Source: Pontederia crassipes
Lineage: Eukaryota > Streptophyta > Magnoliopsida > Commelinales > Pontederiaceae
Direction of reading: 5' to 3'
Length of the DNA: 64,000 nucleotides
NCBI GenBank assembly: GCA_030549335.1
Contig: CM060187.1
Coordinates: 3,782,001 to 3,846,000, forward strand
The notes beneath the pieces are model-generated. The model did no database searches. It had not been told where the DNA came from and saw only the letters and a list, made by a program, of their open reading frames with translations. Within the stretch, counting starts at the first letter, position 1. Every line of letters begins with the position of its first letter. The translations under genes and the position numbers were made by a program. Below are positions 11,542-26,100 of the stretch, piece by piece.

Positions 11542-13753
11542 TGTAACACCCCCAAAATCGCACCTCCCGCCACGTAGGTGGTCGGATTGACCCCGAAGAC
11601 GCTACACTATCTATTGCTCTACTGACCTTGACTATTCAATAGAACGACTTACGTGGCACTACTAAAAATAATTATAAACATATTATAGGACTTAAATGTG
11701 GAAGAGTAGTCGAACTGCTGTGATAATGAATTGAATGCAGAATTTCACAATGTCTTGTGTTATAGAAAATATGCGGAAGTCTATGATGATTCATATTATA
11801 GATAGTATGCGGAAGTTCATGGTGTCTTTCAATATAGAAAATTATGCAGAAATATAATAAAGCTTGTCTGAATTTCTATATGCGGAAACCAAACATGATG
11901 TCTCTGAACATAAGATGGTTTAAACATAAATGCAATAAAAGCTCGGAGTAGACAGATCAGTCATGTGCAGCATTCTCCAAGCTCTGCGCCCTCCAACAAG
12001 TCCTCAATTGGCATTCTCACATGCAAAATCCCATTGCAGGGGAATAGAATACCCATGAGCAAAGAATGCCCAGTACACAAGCAATAAACGATGAAATAAG
12101 GATCGATAAAAGAAATATATAAATCTTTATTCATATCGGTATTCTATTTTTATCATATCAATGCTTTATCTTTGCTTTACTTTGGCTTTGCTTTACAATG
12201 TCTCTACTATACTTTACTCTACATTATCTCTGTTTTGCTTTACAATACTCTGCTTTACTTTGCTTTACTGTGAATTGCACTACGCCTTTTACATTACTAG
12301 AATATCCTTAGGGTTAGTTGTCCTATGCGAGCTCGACTTTATTAGGTTGGGAAGTCAGAGGTGCCTCTCTGATGCCAGAAAGCCCATAAGGGAAAGAGGT
12401 GGGTGTTACAACCTCACCCAGTTCGAAAGTAGGGAGATGAATTCCTACAGTCCAGGAACAGTGTTCGGTTACAAGACATGTAGGTTCACTGTCTCCTCGA
12501 CTAGCTACCTGTCCCTCTGGCATAATATTTTAATCTTTAAGGGAAGGGGTATGTCCTTTAGCATCACCCTTCATTCGAGATACAGGTGGGAGAAATCTGA
12601 AATCTCAGGAATAGGGGTCATTTAAGACAGTAGCGTCATTGTTCCCTCAGTTAACTATATATCCCTTTTCTACTTTAAATCTCTGATCTTTGCTTTAACT
12701 TTGGGACGGCACATAGCAATCCCATGTCTTTATCCTTGACTTTGATTATCTTTCGTTATTGTGAAAAACTATGATTTAGGATCCATTGGAAGTAGATCTT
12801 TGTACAATGAGTCTCAGCCAATATAGGTGAACCAGTCAGAGTCGTAATTTGATTAGGGGTGGATCAACCCAATTAAGTGTGGTCAATGCATCTCTGTCGG
12901 ACCGGTCGACCGTTCCTGATGGAGCGGTCGACTGTCCTCTGGTATCGGTCGACCGAGTTCTCGGTCGTCACGCCTACGAATCGGTCGACCGTCTAAAGTG
13001 TCGATCGACCGGTCGTCAAGCCATGGAGATGCGCACTACGCGTAGGATCGGTCGACCGTTCTTTAGGACCGGTCGACCGATCATAAGATGCCGTCTATTT
13101 ATCCATGTATTGATCGGTCGACCGCCGTGGTGGGGCCGGTCGACCGATGATGAAAGGTTCGTGTGTGTTATGCGTGTAGACCGGTCGACCAGTCTCTGGA
13201 ATCGGTCGACCGGTCGCTGTGATAAAATAGGGCCGCCAGATTTCTTCATGGATTCCGGCGACTTTCCGACCGTCATTTGACGCCGACATGAATACAAAAT
13301 ATGTAAAAAATAACTTCAAGATTATATTGAACCTATCCTACACATTCAACAAATCTCTAATTCATCGTTTAGGGATTTAAACACTTCGGGTATCTTTCTC
13401 GTCAGAAAATCGAATGTGTCGGTCGCTGTTTCTCCGTCGGTCGTCGTTGATCGGTGCGAGTGAGTCGTCTGGTCCTTGCGTACTTGAGGAGGGCTGCCGT
13501 GCGCTGAGAAAATGTCGAATGACGAAGGTTGCCAGTCGCCTCTGTCTTCATCGCTCAGTCGCGTGTCGCGGTCGTCGGTCGGAGAAAGAGACGAACGAGA
13601 GGGAGGAGGAGGTCGGGGGTTCCAAGAGGACGCCATTGCGTCCCTCCCCCCTTCTTATATGCCCCGACCGACCCTTGGTCGGCCGGAGACGAAGGGGCGG
13701 AAGGCCAGGGGAGGCGACTGACCCTTCGTTTCGAATTTTTTTTAAAAGGCAGT

Positions 13754-13756
<3 letters not shown>
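11542..13756 (-). repeat. 5' LTR of the chromovirus (array copy 1)
   Basis: Begins TGTAACACCC directly after the primer site and ends GGCAGTTAC, where it meets CT repeats. The internal-side LTR ends GTTACA, so the last base here has merged with or mutated into the CT tract. It includes a candidate TATA element (minus strand ATATAA, about 13,655-13,660), roughly 100 bp from the 5' edge. Confidence 0.88.
12898..13215. repeat. GGTCGACC palindrome cluster in the LTR
   Basis: About a dozen copies of the 8-base palindrome GGTCGACC, most extended to CGGTCGACCG and some mutated (for example GGTCGACTG, GATCGACC), lie at irregular 15-45 bp spacing. The cluster recurs in every LTR copy, including the more diverged 3' LTR (5,175-5,515). 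In sense orientation it lies about 550-900 bp from the LTR 5' end. No function can be assigned from sequence. Confidence 0.85.
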
Positions 13757-13800
<44 letters not shown>

Positions 13801-14098
13801 TTTCTTTATTTATACACAAAAAGTCCAAGCAAGTTCCAAACCGACCATTGAGCCATTGGCCAATGGATACAGCAACTCCGGGGAGGCATCTATAACACAA
13901 TAAACCCAATAATATAAGTATGATTCTCATAGGGATGCACTTATTACTTACTTGAGGAGTGGAGCCGCAGATGCTTGAGAAGCTTACACATAACTTTACT
14001 TTGAGCTGTGTAACAATGAGAACGATGAACGCTATGCATGAACCTATACTCTACTATGATCAATGAAGGAGCCAAGAACTTAGGCTCTGATACCAAAC

Positions 14099-16318
14099 TA
14101 TAACACCCCCAAAATCGCACCTCCCGCCACGTAGGCGGTCGGATTGACCCCGAAGACGCTACACTATCTATTGCTCTACTGACCTTGACTATTCAATAGA
14201 ACGACTTACGTGGCACTACTAAAAATAATTATAAACATATTATAGGACTTAAATGTGGAAGAGTAGTCGAACTGCTGTGATAATGAATTGAATGCAGAAT
14301 TTCACAATGTCTTGTGTTATAGAAAATATGCGGAAGTCTATGATGATTCATATTATAGATAGTATGCGGAAGTTCATGGTGTCTTTCAATATAGAAAATT
14401 ATGCAGAAATATAATAAAGCTTGTCTGAATTTCTATATGCGGAAATCAAACATGATGTCTCTGAACATAAGATGGTTTAAACATAAATGCAATAAAAGCT
14501 CGGAGTAGACAGATCAGTCATGTGCAGCATTCTCCAAGCTCTGCGCCCTCCAACAAGTCCTCAATTGGCATTCTCACATGCAAAATCTCATTGCAGGGGA
14601 ATAGAATACCCATGAGCAAAGAATGCCCAGTACACAAGCAATAAACGATGAAATAAGGATCGATAAAAGAAATATATAAATCTTTATTCATATCGGTATT
14701 CTATTTTTATCATATCAATGCTTTATCTTTGCTTTACTTTGGCTTTGCTTTACAATGTCTCTACTATACTTTACTCTACATTATCTCTGTTTTGCTTTAC
14801 AATACTCTGCTTTACTTTGCTTTACTGTGAATTGCACTACGCCTTTTACATTACTAGAATATCCTTAGGGTTAGTTGTCCTATGCGAGCTCGACTTTATT
14901 AGGTTGGGAAGTCAGAGGTGCCTCTCTGATTCTCTGATGCCAGAAAGCCCATAAGGGAAAGAGGTGGGTGTTACAACCTCACCCAGTTCGAAAGTAGGGA
15001 GATGAATTCCTACAGTCCAGGAACAGTGTTCGGTTACAAGACATGTAGGTTCACTGTCTCCTCGACTAGCTACCTGTCCCTCTGGCATAATATTTTAATC
15101 TTTAAGGGAAGGGGTATGTCCTTTAGCATCACCCTTCATTCGAGATACAGGTGGGAGAAATCTGAAATCTCAGGAATAGGGGTCATTTAAGACAGTAGCG
15201 TCATTGTTCCCTCAGTTAACTATATATCCCTTTTCTACTTTAAATCTCTGATCTTTGCTTTAACTTTGGGACGGCACATAGCAATCCCATGTCTTTATCC
15301 TTGACTTTGATTATCTTTCGTTATTGTGAAAAACTATGATTTAGGATCCATTGGAAGTAGATCTTTGTACAATGAGTCTCAGCCAATATAGGTGAACCAG
15401 TCAGAGTCGTAATTTGATTAGGGGTGGATCAACCCAATTAAGTGTGGTCAATGCATCTCTGTCGGACCGGTCGACCGTTCCTGATGGAGCGGTCGACTGT
15501 CCTCTGGTATCGGTCGACCGAGTTCTCGGTCGTCACGCCTACGAATCGGTCGACCGTCTAAAGTGTCGATCGACCGGTCGTCAAGCCATGGAGATGCGCA
15601 CTACGCGTAGGATCGGTCGACCGTTCTTTAGGACCGGTCGACCGATCATAAGATGCCGTCTATTTATCCATGTATTGATCGGTCGACCGCCGTGGTGGGG
15701 CCGGTCGACCGATGATGAAAGGTTCGTGTGTGTTATGCGTGTAGACCGGTCGACCAGTCTCTGGAATCGGTCGACCGGTCGCTGTGATAAAATAGGGCCG
15801 CCAGATTTCTTCATGGATTCCGGCGACTTTCCGACCATCATTTGACGCCGACATGAATACAAAATATGTAAAAAATAACTTCAAGATTATATTGAACCTA
15901 TCCTACACATTCAACAAATCTCTAATTCATCGTTTAGGGATTTAAACACTTCGAGTATCTTTCTCGTCAGAAAATCGAATGTGTCGGTCGCTGTTTCTCC
16001 GTCGGTCGTCGTTGATCGGTGCGAGTGAGTCGTCTGGTCCTTGCGTACTTGAGGAGGGCTGCCGTGCGCTGAGAAAATGTCGAATGACGAAGGTTGCCAG
16101 TCGCCTCTGTCTTCATCGCTCAGTCGCGTGTCGCGGTCGTCGGTCGGAGAAAGAGATGAACGAGAGGGAGGAGGAGGTCGGGGGTTCCAAGAGGACGCCA
16201 TTGCGTCCCTCCCCCCTTCTTATATGCCCCGACCGACCCTTGGTCGGCCGGAGACGAAGGGGCGGAAGGCCAGGGGAGGCGACTGACCCTTCGTTTCGAA
16301 TTTTTTTTAAAAGGCAGT

Positions 16319-16321
<3 letters not shown>
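14099..16321 (-). repeat. LTR, array copy 2
   Basis: Same LTR as 11,542-13,756 but with its start changed to TATAACACC, and with the 12 bp (CTCTGATTCT region, near 14,930) that copy 1 lacks. Flanked by leader 13,880-14,098 and a CT tract 16,321-16,355. Confidence 0.9.
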
Positions 16322-16357
<36 letters not shown>

Positions 16358-16655
16358 TTTCTTTATTTATACACAAAAAGTCCAAGCAAGTTCCAAACCG
16401 ACCATTGAGCCATTGGCCAATGGATACAGCAACTCCGGGGAGGCATCTATAACACAATAAACCCAATAATATAAGTATGATTCTCATAGGGATGCACTTA
16501 TTACTTACTTGAGGAGTGGAGCCGCAGATGCTTGAGAAGCTTACACATAACTTTACTTTGAGCTGTGTAACAATGAGAACGATGAACGCTATGCATGAAC
16601 CTATACTCTACTATGATCAATGAAGGAGCCAAGAACTTAGGCTCTGATACCAAAC

Positions 16656-18875
16656 TATAACACCCCCAAAATCGCACCTCCCGCCACGTAGGCGGTCGGA
16701 TTGACCCCGAAGACGCTACACTATCTATTGCTCTACTGACCTTGACTATTCAATAGAACGACTTACGTGGCACTACTAAAAATAATTATAAACATATTAT
16801 AGGACTTAAATGTGGAAGAGTAGTCGAACTGCTGTGATAATGAATTGAATGCAGAATTTCACAATGTCTTGTGTTATAGAAAATATGCGGAAGTCTATGA
16901 TGATTCATATTATAGATAGTATGCGGAAGTTCATGGTGTCTTTCAATATAGAAAATTATGCAGAAATATAATAAAGCTTGTCTGAATTTCTATATGCGGA
17001 AACCAAACATGATGTCTCTGAACATAAGATGGTTTAAACATAAATGCAATAAAAGCTCGGAGTAGACAGATCAGTCATGTGCAGCATTCTCCAAGCTCTG
17101 CGCCCTCCAACAAGTCCTCAATTGGCATTCTCACATGCAAAATCCCATTGCAGGGGAATAGAATACCCATGAGCAAAGAATGCCCAGTACACAAGCAATA
17201 AACGATGAAATAAGGATCGATAAAAGAAATATATAAATCTTTATTCATATCGGTATTCTATTTTTATCATATCAATGCTTTATCTTTGCTTTACTTTGGC
17301 TTTGCTTTACAATGTCTCTACTATACTTTACTCTACATTATCTCTGTTTTGCTTTACAATACTCTGCTTTACTTTGCTTTACTGTGAATTGCACTACGCC
17401 TTTTACATTACTAGAATATCCTTAGGGTTAGTTGTCCTATGCGAGCTCGACTTTATTAGGTTGGGAAGTCAGAGGTGCCTCTCTGATTCTCTGATGCCAG
17501 AAAGCCCATAAGGGAAAGAGGTGGGTGTTACAACCTCACCCAGTTCGAAAGTAGGGAGATGAATTCCTACAGTCCAGGAACAGTGTTCGGTTACAAGACA
17601 TGTAGGTTCACTGTCTCCTCGACTAGCTACCTGTCCCTCTGGCATAATATTTTAATCTTTAAGGGAAGGGGTATGTCCTTTAGCATCACCCTTCATTCGA
17701 GATACAGGTGGGAGAAATCTGAAATCTCAGGAATAGGGGTCATTTAAGACAGTAGCGTCATTGTTCCCTCAGTTAACTATATATCCCTTTTCTACTTTAA
17801 ATCTCTGATCTTTGCTTTAACTTTGGGACGGCACATAGCAATCCCATGTCTTTATCCTTGACTTTGATTATCTTTCGTTATTGTGAAAAACTATGATTTA
17901 GGATCCATTGGAAGTAGATCTTTGTACAATGAGTCTCAGCCAATATAGGTGAACCAGTCAGAGTCGTAATTTGATTAGGGGTGGATCAACCCAATTAAGT
18001 GTGGTCAATGCATCTCTGTCGGACCGGTCGACCGTTCCTGATGGAGCGGTCGACTGTCCTCTGGTATCGGTCGACCGAGTTCTCGGTCGTCACGCCTACG
18101 AATCGGTCGACCGTCTAAAGTGTCGATCGACCGGTCGTCAAGCCATGGAGATGCGCACTACGCGTAGGATCGGTCGACCGTTCTTTAGGACCGGTCGACC
18201 GATCATAAGATGCCGTCTATTTATCCATGTATTGATCGGTCGACCGCCGTGGTGGGGCCGGTCGACCGATGATGAAAGGTTCGTGTGTGTTATGCGTGTA
18301 GACCGGTCGACCAGTCTCTGGAATCGGTCGACCGGTCGCTGTGATAAAATAGGGCCGCCAGATTTCTTCATGGATTCCGGCGACTTTCCGACCGTCATTT
18401 GACGCCGACATGAATACAAAATATGTAAAAAATAACTTCAAGATTATATTGAACCTATCCTACACATTCAACAAATCTCTAATTCATCGTTTAGGGATTT
18501 AAACACTTCGGGTATCTTTCTCGTCAGAAAATCGAATGTGTCGGTCGCTGTTTCTCCGTCGGTCGTCGTTGATCGGTGCGAGTGAGTCGTCTGGTCCTTG
18601 CGTACTTGAGGAGGGCTGCCGTGCGCTGAGAAAATGTCGAATGACGAAGGTTGCCAGTCGCCTCTGTCTTCATCGCTCAGTCGCGTGTCGCGGTCGTCGG
18701 TCGGAGAAAGAGACGAACGAGAGGGAGGAGGAGGTCGGGGGTTCCAAGAGGACGCCATTGCGTCCCTCCCCCCTTCTTATATGCCCCGACCGACCCTTGG
18801 TCGGCCGGAGACGAAGGGGCGGAAGGCCAGGGGAGGCGACTGACCCTTCGTTTCGAATTTTTTTTAAAAGGCAGT

Positions 18876-18878
<3 letters not shown>
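16656..18878 (-). repeat. LTR, array copy 3
   Basis: Shares the TATAACACC start with copy 2, which suggests that copies 2 and 3 are sisters. Its CT tract spans 18,878-18,911. Confidence 0.9.
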
Positions 18879-18912
<34 letters not shown>

Positions 18913-19210
18913 TTTCTTTATTTATACACAAAAAGTCCAAGCAAGTTCCAAACCGACCATTGAGCCATTGGCCAATGGATACAGCAACTCCGGGGAGGCA
19001 TCTATAACACAATAAACCCAATAATATAAGTATGATTCTCATAGGGATGCACTTATTACTTACTTGAGGAGTGGAGCCGCAGATGCTTGAGAAGCTTACA
19101 CATAACTTTACTTTGAGCTGTGTAACAATGAGAACGATGAACGCTATGCATGAACCTATACTCTACTATGATCAATGAAGGAGCCAAGAACTTAGGCTCT
19201 GATACCAAAC

Positions 19211-21564
<2,354 letters not shown>

Positions 21565-21643
21565 TTTCTTTATTTATACACAAAAAGTCCAAGCAAGTTC
21601 CAAACCGACCATTGAGCCATTGGCCAATGGATACAGCAACTCC

Positions 21644-22860
21644 TCGTACGTGCACGGAGAAAGATCCAACCTTATCGCCGCTTTCGGCGGAGGGTCCACC
21701 TCCACCGGAGCTTTAGGTCCACAGACAACTGCCGTTGGACTTGGACAGAGAGAGAGAGGAACGAATCAAGAGTGGGTCTCCCCAGCAGCATCATATGCTT
21801 CCCTCTTTCTCTCTCCTCCATGCATCTCTATCCATCACACGAAGCTACGTCAGCTCAGCTGTGAGACCACTCGAGGTGCACATGCATCGCATGCATGGGG
21901 TGTGATGTTGAGGGAAGAGATCGAAAGGTCTCCATTAGTTGTAGCAAAAGGTTCATTGATTTGTGGCCCAAAGAAATCCGAGAGGACCATTCGCCAAAGT
22001 TTACATCGATCTATTAACTTTTTGTGGTGTGGAATATGGATGGAAGGTTACATCTATTAATTTGTCTAGTAAGAGTTGTGTGCTCTTTTATTATTTTCTC
22101 CCCATTTGTCAGTTTATTTTGTCTTGTAGAATGGGGAATAAGAGGTTAGACGAGCATTTTTTAAGAAACTTTCGGAGCTTGGCTTATATATTAGATTACC
22201 ATTACCAATATATTGGGCAATATATGTCACAAAACTATTTTTTTTTATTATGATCCTTTAAATTATTGATGAAAAAAGATATAAAAAATAAAAAATATGA
22301 GTAAAACTATTTGTCACGCGCTTCACACAAAAAACTCTTACATCTTAATTTTTATGCTTAAATTCTAGATTTATTATGGTAAGGTAAAAGAATAAATTTT
22401 ACTCAGATTGATTCGATGTATTAGTACATTTATTTATTTTTTTAAAAAATGATTAAATTATAGAGTTTATCTTCTCCTTTCCATTAGAATTTGAATCTTT
22501 TGTAAAAAAAAATACGAAAATATTTTAAGATAATGTAATTATATTTTAAAAAGTGGATTACAACATAAAATAATAAACAACAACAACAATAAAAGAATAC
22601 ACATTACCGTTTGGGAGTTCATGGCATTCTTGCACGCTCAAATATATCAAAAGAAAGAATTATGCCGTGTGTTGTAGAGCATGTGGCCGAGCCCTGAAGG
22701 CAATGGACCCCAAGGGGCCCCAAACCAGCGCGAGGTGATCTCTATTGTTGGGTCAACTCTCCGGTGCCCTTTTCCCTGCATCGGATGCCTCGTCGCGGCC
22801 CGCGAAGAAGAAAAGATTTACAAACGGAGGGGACTCATGAAATCCCCACTCCACTCTTTC
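21644..22860. other. Intergenic region upstream of the epimerase gene
   Basis: Unique sequence begins after the array. 21,644-22,060 is mixed in composition with a GA tract; 22,240-22,610 is strongly AT-rich. No domain-bearing frame was seen. The last ~200 bp become GC-rich and probably belong to the promoter of the downstream gene. Confidence 0.6.
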
Positions 22861-22866
22861 CGCGCG

Positions 22867-22876
22867 TATATAAATA
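22867..22876 (+). promoter_or_regulatory. TATA box of the epimerase gene
   Basis: TATATAAATA lies in a GC-rich context about 260 bp before the start codon. Transcription would start near 22,900. The 5' leader would then hold pyrimidine-rich sequence, a run of 21 cytosines (22,940-22,960) and a GA stretch. Confidence 0.7.
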
Positions 22877-23120
22877 GAGCCCACGAGAGAGCTCGAGTGC
22901 CTGTGCCTCCCTCCGCTTTCTGTTTCTCTCTCTCCCCCTCCCCCCCCCCCCCCCCCCCCCTCTTCGTCTTCTTCTTCTTCTTTGTTTGTTTCTCTCTCCG
23001 TCGTCTTCCTCGCCGCCTCTCAAGCGCTTCGGAGGCGAAGCGTGAGGACAGAGAGAGAAGAGAGAGAGAGAGAGCAGAGAGGTGTAGTAATTGGGGTTAG
23101 GGTTTCCCGTCGAGCGGTTC

Positions 23121-23132
23121 ATGGAGGGGTGA
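23121..23132 (+). CDS. Minimal upstream ORF (three codons)
   Basis: ATG GAG GGG TGA ends five bases before the main ATG. Its start context (TTCATGG) is weaker than the GCCATGG of the main start. It is the only ATG I see between the predicted transcription start and the gene start. A ribosome finishing it would be almost on top of the main start. Confidence 0.5.
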   Translation: MEG

Positions 23133-23137
23133 GCGCC

Positions 23138-26100
23138 ATGGCCAGCACGGAGAAGCCGTCGGCGGAGGTCTGCAAAGGCATCAATGGCCTTGACAAGGTG
23201 GTGCTCCGGGAAGCCCGCGGTGGCTCGGCTGAGGTCTGGGCTCTTGTCTCTCTTTCTCTCTCCTGCTCCTCTCCTTTCTTGGTGGCCATACTTGGTGTGA
23301 ATTTTGTAATCCGATTTAAAGCGTTTATATCTTGCTGTGATTTGGGCCGGAAAGAGGATCGCTCCGTGGGTTCCGTCGTTGCAGAATTGAATCTGCTCCG
23401 CTGTATATGTTCTTTATAATCCGATGCTCTACCGCACCCCAGGTGGACTTCTGTTGGTTCTCTGCTTAGGGCAGTTTTGAGTGGCGATCATAGCAAGTCC
23501 CACGAACTCCTGTATCCTATGGTATTAAACTGGAGTCGTCATTCTCTAATTTATGGAATACAACATAAAGAATGAAAGCCATGCATAAATCACCTTTGGA
23601 TTCGAGAAAATTCACGACTTGACAAGGATATCCTGTTTGATAATACTTTGGATGATTAAACAATCCATTAATAGAGTTGGATGAATAATAGATTCGTTCT
23701 ATGAATTCCTGTATAAAATATTCTCTGGGATCCTTATGTATAAAAAAAGAGTAATTTTTTTGTTGCTATAACAAGATGATATGTGCTTTAGAAAAGCAAC
23801 CTTGCATGCAGATGTTGAGGGAGACTCAAAAGAAAAAAAAAATGTTGAGGGCGTGAAAGTGATTAGAGATGTATCATTCCTTTGTGTCCACAGAAGATGT
23901 TCCACTGAGAAAGCTTTGAAGAAATGCATCAGTGTTCTTAACAGAATGTTATTCGATCCTTTAATTTGATGCTTGGACTACAGTGTTGTTCTTTCTGATC
24001 AATCTGTTTGTCTTGTTGATTTTGGTGAACTAGGACTGCCTGTCTTGCACAGCAATCAGTAAGTACAGTGGATGTGGTCCCTTATGTTGGATGGATGAAT
24101 CAGTGGCTTTGTGCTGACTGGGGAAAGGGCTGAACTTAAGTAATATCTTAATTTTCCTTATAAAACAAACTAAATTCATACTCTTTCTCTAACTTAATAA
24201 TAATTCACATGGAGATAACATCATATTGATTGCCCGTGTCGCTGACTTTGAATGAACTATTTTCCCTAGTTTTGATGGCACGTCAATTGCTATGTTGCAT
24301 ATCAAAGGTAGCAAGTAAAAACTGTGTTTGACTTCATTTAACTAGGCTTGTGAACCATCTTTGCTTTTTTCTTTTTTTTTTTGTTTTTTTGTTTTTGAGG
24401 AACAAGGATTCTAACTTGACATGCCTTCCCTTTGTCTTTATTTGATGCTGGATTGTTGTATGATTTCTCTTGATAGATCATCTCTTTATGATATATCTCA
24501 TAAGAAAGAAATGTTTGAATATAGTTGGTGGTTTTCTTAGTTGAGTTTACCCTTATCTTGGACCTCCCGATTTTAGTATTTAAAGAACTATAAACATGAA
24601 AAGTGCATTGAGATATGAAATACCTGATCCAGAAGGATCTTCTAGAATCTAAAATAAATGATAGATGACCTAAATCTAAATAGATTTAATAAACAAGATA
24701 CAGATTAATCTTAACTTTGTGTGTTTAGGAATAGCTATAGGATAATTATGTTTAATCCCACATGGCCACATGGGAATGCAAATCACTAACCCTCTCTCTC
24801 AAAGCTTGTAAAGAGTAACTCTTTATGCATGTTCATACTTTAATACCGGCAAAGTATAATAACAATGTCCATATTCCATATATTGTTTTTCCTTCTCTAT
24901 TTATGTCCATTGGGTGACCAATGTTGTTGAATTCTCGAGTCAAACTCTTAAACTCTTAAGTTCAGGTAAGTAAAACAAATCAAATCGGAACTCTTAAATA
25001 ACTTGAACTCTTAGATTTTACCTAAAAATTAATTTTAAACATTTGGTAGAATCTTATAAATTCTTATAGAATCTATGCATTTATAATGAGTTTGTATGAT
25101 TCTATACAAATACATAAAACTATTATTTGTATAATAAAAAAGTTTATAAAATCTTGAATTATTTTATTTGATTAATGTTTTATGATTGAAAGTGAAATTA
25201 GTGTCGCGATTAAAAATTTAATGCAATTATTTTACTCATTTGTATTTTTTTTCTCATTTGTTGATAGTTACTTAGCATTTATTAGATGTAAGTGATAGTC
25301 TTATTTTGATTTTCATATTATTTCATATTGGTAAAATATGTTAATCGTTTAGTATTTATGGATAATAGATATGTGCTTATGACTATATACTAATTACTTA
25401 AATAATTAAATTTATTTGGTATATAGACTCTACGAATTCACGAGTCAATTTTACGATATGAGTTTGTAGGACAAACAATGAGTTTACTTAAACTCTCGAA
25501 CTTGACAACATTGTAGGTGACTAATCCTTGTGCCAAGTAGGAGGGATGAATAGATCCTTGATCCGAAGGAAAAGTTCAATGCTCAGTTATCTTAGATTTC
25601 TTGATGTGGTCCTCTCCATATAACAGGGATCCTGTTGAAATGATATAAGCCATATGAAAATGACATATTTCACTGCCTCAAATAAAGAAAGGAAATAAAT
25701 GACATTATTCACCATATAGCAGGCACTTGGCAACCTTTAACATATTTAGATATTCTCCTAAAAAACACATATAGATATTGGTCAAGAAAATGTTACTTGA
25801 GAAGTCTCGGGAGTTCCAAAAGAAAGCTTACAAAATCTGAAGATATTTGTACACAAGGCTGAACACTTGATAAAGATGTTGTATGTTGGCTATTCTTTGG
25901 CTTATCTCTCAACTGTCATCTTCTTTTTCAGGTTTACTTGTATGGAGGTCAACTGATGTCCTGGAAGAATGATCATGGGGAGGAGTTGCTCTTTGTTAGC
26001 AGTAAGGTACGTACGATAACCAATACCCTTTTCTCCCAAAGGAATGGTCGTGTGGTATATAATATATCAAATTAGCTGTAAATGATCCTTGATTGTCTCA

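Larger units (their letters stand above)
3811..13756 (-). mobile_element. Ty3/gypsy chromovirus, Tekay/Del-like, degenerate
   Basis: Complete LTR-bounded element read on the minus strand: 5' LTR 11,542-13,756, primer site 11,526-11,538, extra ORF, gag, zinc knuckle, aspartic protease, RT, RNase H, integrase with a C-terminal chromodomain, 3' LTR 3,811-6,092. The LTR ends are inverted (TGTAAC / GTTACA). A short purine block just inside the 3' LTR (AGAGGG in sense, near 6,105) is the only polypurine-tract candidate and is weak. The domain order PR-RT-RH-INT and the chromodomain place it among chromoviruses, and the very long LTRs fit Tekay/Del. Gag and pol carry stops and frameshifts, so it cannot be autonomous. 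The two LTRs differ by many substitutions and indels, most visibly around 5,160-5,300 against 12,900-13,000. Confidence 0.9.

Noticed and set aside
12161..12625. Hydrophobic frame (MLYLCFTLALLYN...) recurring in each LTR, as a membrane protein
   Set aside because: It arises from TTTGC/TTTACT-rich LTR sequence antisense to the element, and differs in length between copies because of a 12 bp indel.
13346..13636. A 96-codon sense-strand frame (MASSWNPRPPPP...) repeated in every array LTR, as a possible LTR-encoded protein
   Set aside because: The 3' LTR, the only diverged copy, has indels that change the C-terminal half of the frame, so there is no sign of protein-level constraint. Identity among array units only reflects recent duplication.
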